A DNA stretch of 64,000 nucleotides from Salegentibacter salinarum (GTDB lineage Bacteria; Bacteroidota; Bacteroidia; Flavobacteriales; Flavobacteriaceae): assembly GCF_900168115.1 (NCBI RefSeq), contig NZ_FUZC01000001.1:434001-498000 (forward strand), given 5' to 3'. Below the pieces are notes generated by a model. That model had not been told where the DNA came from and did not search any database. It saw only the letters and a list, made by a program, of their open reading frames with translations. Both the position numbers and the translations under genes were made by a program. Position 1 is the stretch's first letter; each line of letters starts with the position of its first letter. Shown in pieces: positions 61,482 to 64,000 of the stretch.

Positions 61482-62558
61482 CTATTCGCTGTAGATGCCT
61501 ATTTCAAGCTCCCCGTCTTTATTCATTTTTGCACGGTACATTCCGGCGGTATTGAATTCCATAGAAACATTTCCCTCGTGGTCTATCGCTATAATACCAC
61601 CGTTTCCTCCCAGGTCGGGGTTTTTGTTTTGAATCACTTCTTTGGAAGCTTCAGCAAGGCTTATTCCTTTATATTCCATCATTGCTGAAATATCGTAAGC
61701 TACCACACCACGAATGAAAAACTCGCCCCAGCCTGTAGCCGAGATCGCTGCGGTTTTATTATTGGCGTAAGTACCTGCGCCAATTATTGGGGCATCGCCT
61801 ATACGTCCCCATTTTTTATTCGTCATTCCGCCGGTTGAAGTTCCAGCGGCAAGGTTCCCGTTTTTATCTAATGCGGCGCAGCCTACTGTGCCGAATTTAG
61901 AATCTTTAATAAACGGATCTACAAAGGCAGTTTTCCCATCGTGATCCAGTTCTGTTTTTTCAGAATCTTTTGCTTTTAAACGTTCCAAACTTTTAAATCG
62001 GTTTTCGGTAAAGAAATATTCGGGGTCTACAATTTCCAAACTGCGTTCTTCGGCAAATTGCTCAGCGCCTTTTCCCGAAAGCATCACGTGCTCTGAATTC
62101 TCCATCACTTCCCAGGCTAAATTTATTGGATTTTTAACCGTGGTAACACCGGATACAGCTCCGGCATTTAGCGTTTCGCCATCCATTATGGATGCATCAA
62201 GTTCGTTTTTACCTTCATTTGTAAAAACAGCTCCTTTTCCCGCATTAAATAAAGGGGAATTTTCCATCACATTTATGGTGCGTTGAACGGCTTCTATCGC
62301 GGTACCGCCATTTGCTAAAATTTCGTGCCCGGTTCTAATGGCTTCTTCCAGCTTGGCTTTATAAGCCCGTTCCAGGGAATCACTCATATTTTCTTTTAGA
62401 ATTGTGCCAGCACCACCGTGAATAACAATCGCGAAATTCTCTACGGAATCCTGAACTTTTTCAGCTTCAGAAGTTTGATTTATTTCGGTTTCTTTTTCAG
62501 TTGAAGTATTGCAGGCTAAAATGAAGGACAGGCTTAACAATATAAATATTTTTTTCAT
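61482..62558 (-). CDS. Isoaspartyl peptidase/L-asparaginase (Ntn hydrolase), lipoprotein
   Basis: 358-residue plant-type asparaginase that hydrolyses isoaspartyl dipeptides or asparagine after autocleavage. The N-terminal nucleophile Thr is in FGTVGCAALDKNGNLAAGTSTGG, and GGAGTILKENM marks the start of the alpha chain. A lipoprotein signal SFILACN (Cys16) precedes it, so this copy is exported, unlike most relatives, which are cytoplasmic. Upstream region holds a repeat and no other gene of the pathway. Confidence 0.93.
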   Translation of the reverse strand: MKKIFILLSLSFILACNTSTEKETEINQTSEAEKVQDSVENFAIVIHGGAGTILKENMSDSLERAYKAKLEEAIRTGHEILANGGTAIEAVQRTINVMENSPLFNAGKGAVFTNEGKNELDASIMDGETLNAGAVSGVTTVKNPINLAWEVMENSEHVMLSGKGAEQFAEERSLEIVDPEYFFTENRFKSLERLKAKDSEKTELDHDGKTAFVDPFIKDSKFGTVGCAALDKNGNLAAGTSTGGMTNKKWGRIGDAPIIGAGTYANNKTAAISATGWGEFFIRGVVAYDISAMMEYKGISLAEASKEVIQNKNPDLGGNGGIIAIDHEGNVSMEFNTAGMYRAKMNKDGELEIGIYSE

Positions 62559-62609
62559 AAAAGATAGATTTTAAGTCGAAGATACGCATTTTGCTAAGTT
62601 TTTTATTTT

Positions 62610-62690
62610 GCGCCAGGGATAGCGGCGTAAAGCCCACAGGAGCCTTTAGGCGACCAGGACTTGCAGCGTATAGCCCGGTAAGGCACTCAA
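62610..62690. repeat. REP-like intergenic element
   Basis: CGCCAGGGATAGCGGCG, AAAGCCC, then ACTTGCAGCGTATAGCCCGG: a GC-rich block in AT-rich surroundings whose parts (AGCGGCGTAAAGCCC / AGCGTATAGCCCGG) repeat each other in direct orientation. Similar blocks occur between genes of other flavobacteria as far as I recall. Single copy in this window. Confidence 0.4.
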
Positions 62691-62758
62691 AAAGATAAGA
62701 AAATGGGTCTTTTGTCTAAGCTTTAAGTTGTAATTTTAAGGAATATAAATATGAAATC

Positions 62759-63301
62759 ATGGCAGTAAATAAACCTTTTAATCTCAATAAATGGATTGAT
62801 CAAAACCGGGAATCTCTTAAACCGCCGGTGGGAAATCGAAATCTTTACAAAGAATCTGAAGATTATATCGTGATGGTGGTTGCTGGGCCAAATGCGCGCA
62901 AGGATTATCATTATAACGAGACCGAGGAGCTTTTTTATCAATTGGAAGGCGAAATTGAAGTTCATATTCAGGAAGATGGTAAGAAAAAGACGATGCGATT
63001 AGGTCCTGGAGACATGTATTTGCATCCCGCAAAAGTGCCACATTCGCCGGTTAGAAAAGAAGGTTCTATAGGTTTAGTGGTAGAACGAAAACGGGTGCAG
63101 CTCGAAGCAAAAGACGGACTTTTATGGTTTTGCGATAATTGTAACCATAAATTGTATGAAGTTTATTTTCCCTTGGAAGATATTGAAACAGACTTTTTAA
63201 AGCATTTTAAGCATTTCTACGGAAGTAAAGAATTACGAACCTGTGATAATTGCGGGGAAGTTATGCCGGTAGATGAGCGTTTTGTAGCCGAAACGGATTA
63301 G
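62759..63301 (+). CDS. 3-hydroxyanthranilate 3,4-dioxygenase
   Basis: Cleaves 3-hydroxyanthranilate to 2-amino-3-carboxymuconate semialdehyde in the kynurenine route. The 180-residue cupin keeps the known iron ligands of the Cupriavidus enzyme at identical numbers: His51, Glu57 and His95, and the second, rubredoxin-like iron site Cys125, Cys128, Cys162 and Cys165. No signal peptide. The next gene starts 61 bases downstream in the same direction. Confidence 0.96.
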   Translation: MAVNKPFNLNKWIDQNRESLKPPVGNRNLYKESEDYIVMVVAGPNARKDYHYNETEELFYQLEGEIEVHIQEDGKKKTMRLGPGDMYLHPAKVPHSPVRKEGSIGLVVERKRVQLEAKDGLLWFCDNCNHKLYEVYFPLEDIETDFLKHFKHFYGSKELRTCDNCGEVMPVDERFVAETD

Positions 63302-63362
63302 CATAAAAATTTTATTATTTTAGCAGGAAACACACAAAAGAACAGATAAAATTTACAATTTA

Positions 63363-64000
63363 ATGAGTGAAGTAGCACAAAAATTCGGAATTAAACAAGC
63401 TTTAAAAGATCTCGGTTTACAGGAGACCAATAATGGAACCTCAACCGGAAAAGATTTTTTTAGCAGTGGAGAAGTAATTGAATCTTATTCGCCTGTAGAT
63501 GGCGCCTTGATAGGAAAAGTAAAAGCCACTACTAAAGAAGATTATGAGAAAGTAATTAAAACTGCTGAAGCAGGTTTTAAAGAATGGCGTACCTGGCCGT
63601 CCCCGCAGCGCGGAGAAGTGGTTCGTCAATTCAACGACGAATTAAGAAGATTAAAAGAACCTTTAGGAAAATTGGTTTCCTACGAAATGGGAAAATCTTA
63701 CCAGGAAGGTTTAGGAGAAGTTCAGGAAATGATAGACATCTGTGATTTCGCGGTTGGACTTTCCCGGCAGTTACACGGCTTGACCATGCATTCGGAACGT
63801 CCCGGGCATAGAATGTACGAGCAGTACCATCCTCTTGGTGTGGTTGGAATTATTTCGGCATTTAACTTTCCTGTGGCGGTTTGGTCGTGGAATACGGCTT
63901 TAGCCTGGGTTTGTGGCGATGCTTGCATTTGGAAAGGTTCAGAGAAAACTCCCTTAACTTCGGTTGCCTGCCAGAATATCGCTGCCCGCGTTTTTGCAGA
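63363..64000 (+). CDS. Aldehyde dehydrogenase, ALDH7 (antiquitin)-type, 3' end cut by window edge
   Basis: N-terminal 212 residues of an NAD(P)-dependent aldehyde dehydrogenase. The GEVQEMIDICDFAVGLSRQL segment, HSERPGHRMYEQYHPLGVVG and GIISAFNFPVAVWSWNTALA match ALDH7/antiquitin, the alpha-aminoadipic semialdehyde (piperideine-6-carboxylate) dehydrogenase of lysine breakdown, better than ordinary ALDH. Asn in FNFPV is the conserved oxyanion residue. The catalytic Cys and Glu lie beyond the window. Its position after 3-hydroxyanthranilate dioxygenase could also indicate a role in kynurenine-side semialdehyde oxidation. Confidence 0.87.
   Translation, partial: MSEVAQKFGIKQALKDLGLQETNNGTSTGKDFFSSGEVIESYSPVDGALIGKVKATTKEDYEKVIKTAEAGFKEWRTWPSPQRGEVVRQFNDELRRLKEPLGKLVSYEMGKSYQEGLGEVQEMIDICDFAVGLSRQLHGLTMHSERPGHRMYEQYHPLGVVGIISAFNFPVAVWSWNTALAWVCGDACIWKGSEKTPLTSVACQNIAARVFA

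Overview
This 64 kb window is a chromosomal stretch of a member of the Bacteroidota, almost certainly family Flavobacteriaceae and most like marine genera of the Gramella/Salegentibacter/Zunongwangia type (genus is inference). The signs are low GC, near absence of Shine-Dalgarno sequences, several matches to the Bacteroidota promoter pattern (TTTG, about 19 nt, TAnnTTTG), Bacteroidota-typical families (DUF6341, DUF6427, DUF4254, IPExxxVDY, OmpA with TSP3 repeats, long PurF) and simple hairpin terminators. Most of it is core genome. I found no insertion sequence, prophage, integrase, rRNA or CRISPR array.

Layout. 1-4133: end of a surface-polysaccharide cluster (rmlD fragment, UDP-glucuronate decarboxylase, GT2, CapK/PaaK-like adenylating enzyme). 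4219-10724: purD, two small Flavobacteriaceae membrane families, a decayed gene (probable restriction endonuclease) next to an intact adenine methyltransferase, DUF4254, a GT9 transferase and a HAD-like protein. 10985-16764 (minus): S9 peptidase lipoprotein, asd, mscL, alr, tdk. 16962-24508: unknown protein, rsmI, UDG-like, ade, recJ, a YefM/YoeB toxin-antitoxin pair, lpxH, queD. 24610-30092: 2OG-Fe(II) oxygenase, three tiny membrane proteins, enoyl-CoA hydratase, MATE exporter, GNAT, tRNA-Ala and an alpha/beta hydrolase. 30099-38869 (minus): AddB- and AddA-like recombination nucleases separated by kbl and an OmpA protein. 39036-40409: sod followed by an unusual tandem array of structured noncoding repeats. 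40410-44534 (minus): purF, PfkB kinase, rnhA, purN. 44683-48962 (plus): acpP-fabF-rnc and IPExxxVDY-pyk. 49020-54070: dinB, a broken toxin beside an intact antitoxin-like gene, a run of small soluble proteins, and trxA. 54213-62558 (minus): tolC-like/RND/MFP efflux operon with a GbsR/MarR regulator, outer-membrane phospholipase A, and a lipoprotein Ntn asparaginase. 62759-end: 3-hydroxyanthranilate dioxygenase and the start of an ALDH7-type dehydrogenase.

Most notable signals: (1) three tandem copies of a noncoding unit between convergent sod and purF, each with a conserved hairpin and a terminator-like stem that pairs fully only on the minus strand, suggesting an undescribed small-RNA family; (2) a near-identical 24-bp inverted repeat placed just upstream of the -7 element of both the GbsR-RND efflux operon and the phospholipase A gene, suggesting one regulon for efflux and outer-membrane lipid hydrolysis; (3) an orphaned adenine methyltransferase with a frameshifted partner carrying an EcoRV-like D-x-K motif; (4) a twice-frameshifted ParE/RelE-type toxin beside an intact antitoxin-like gene; (5) an about 127-bp MITE-like inverted-repeat element with a second, half-degenerate copy.
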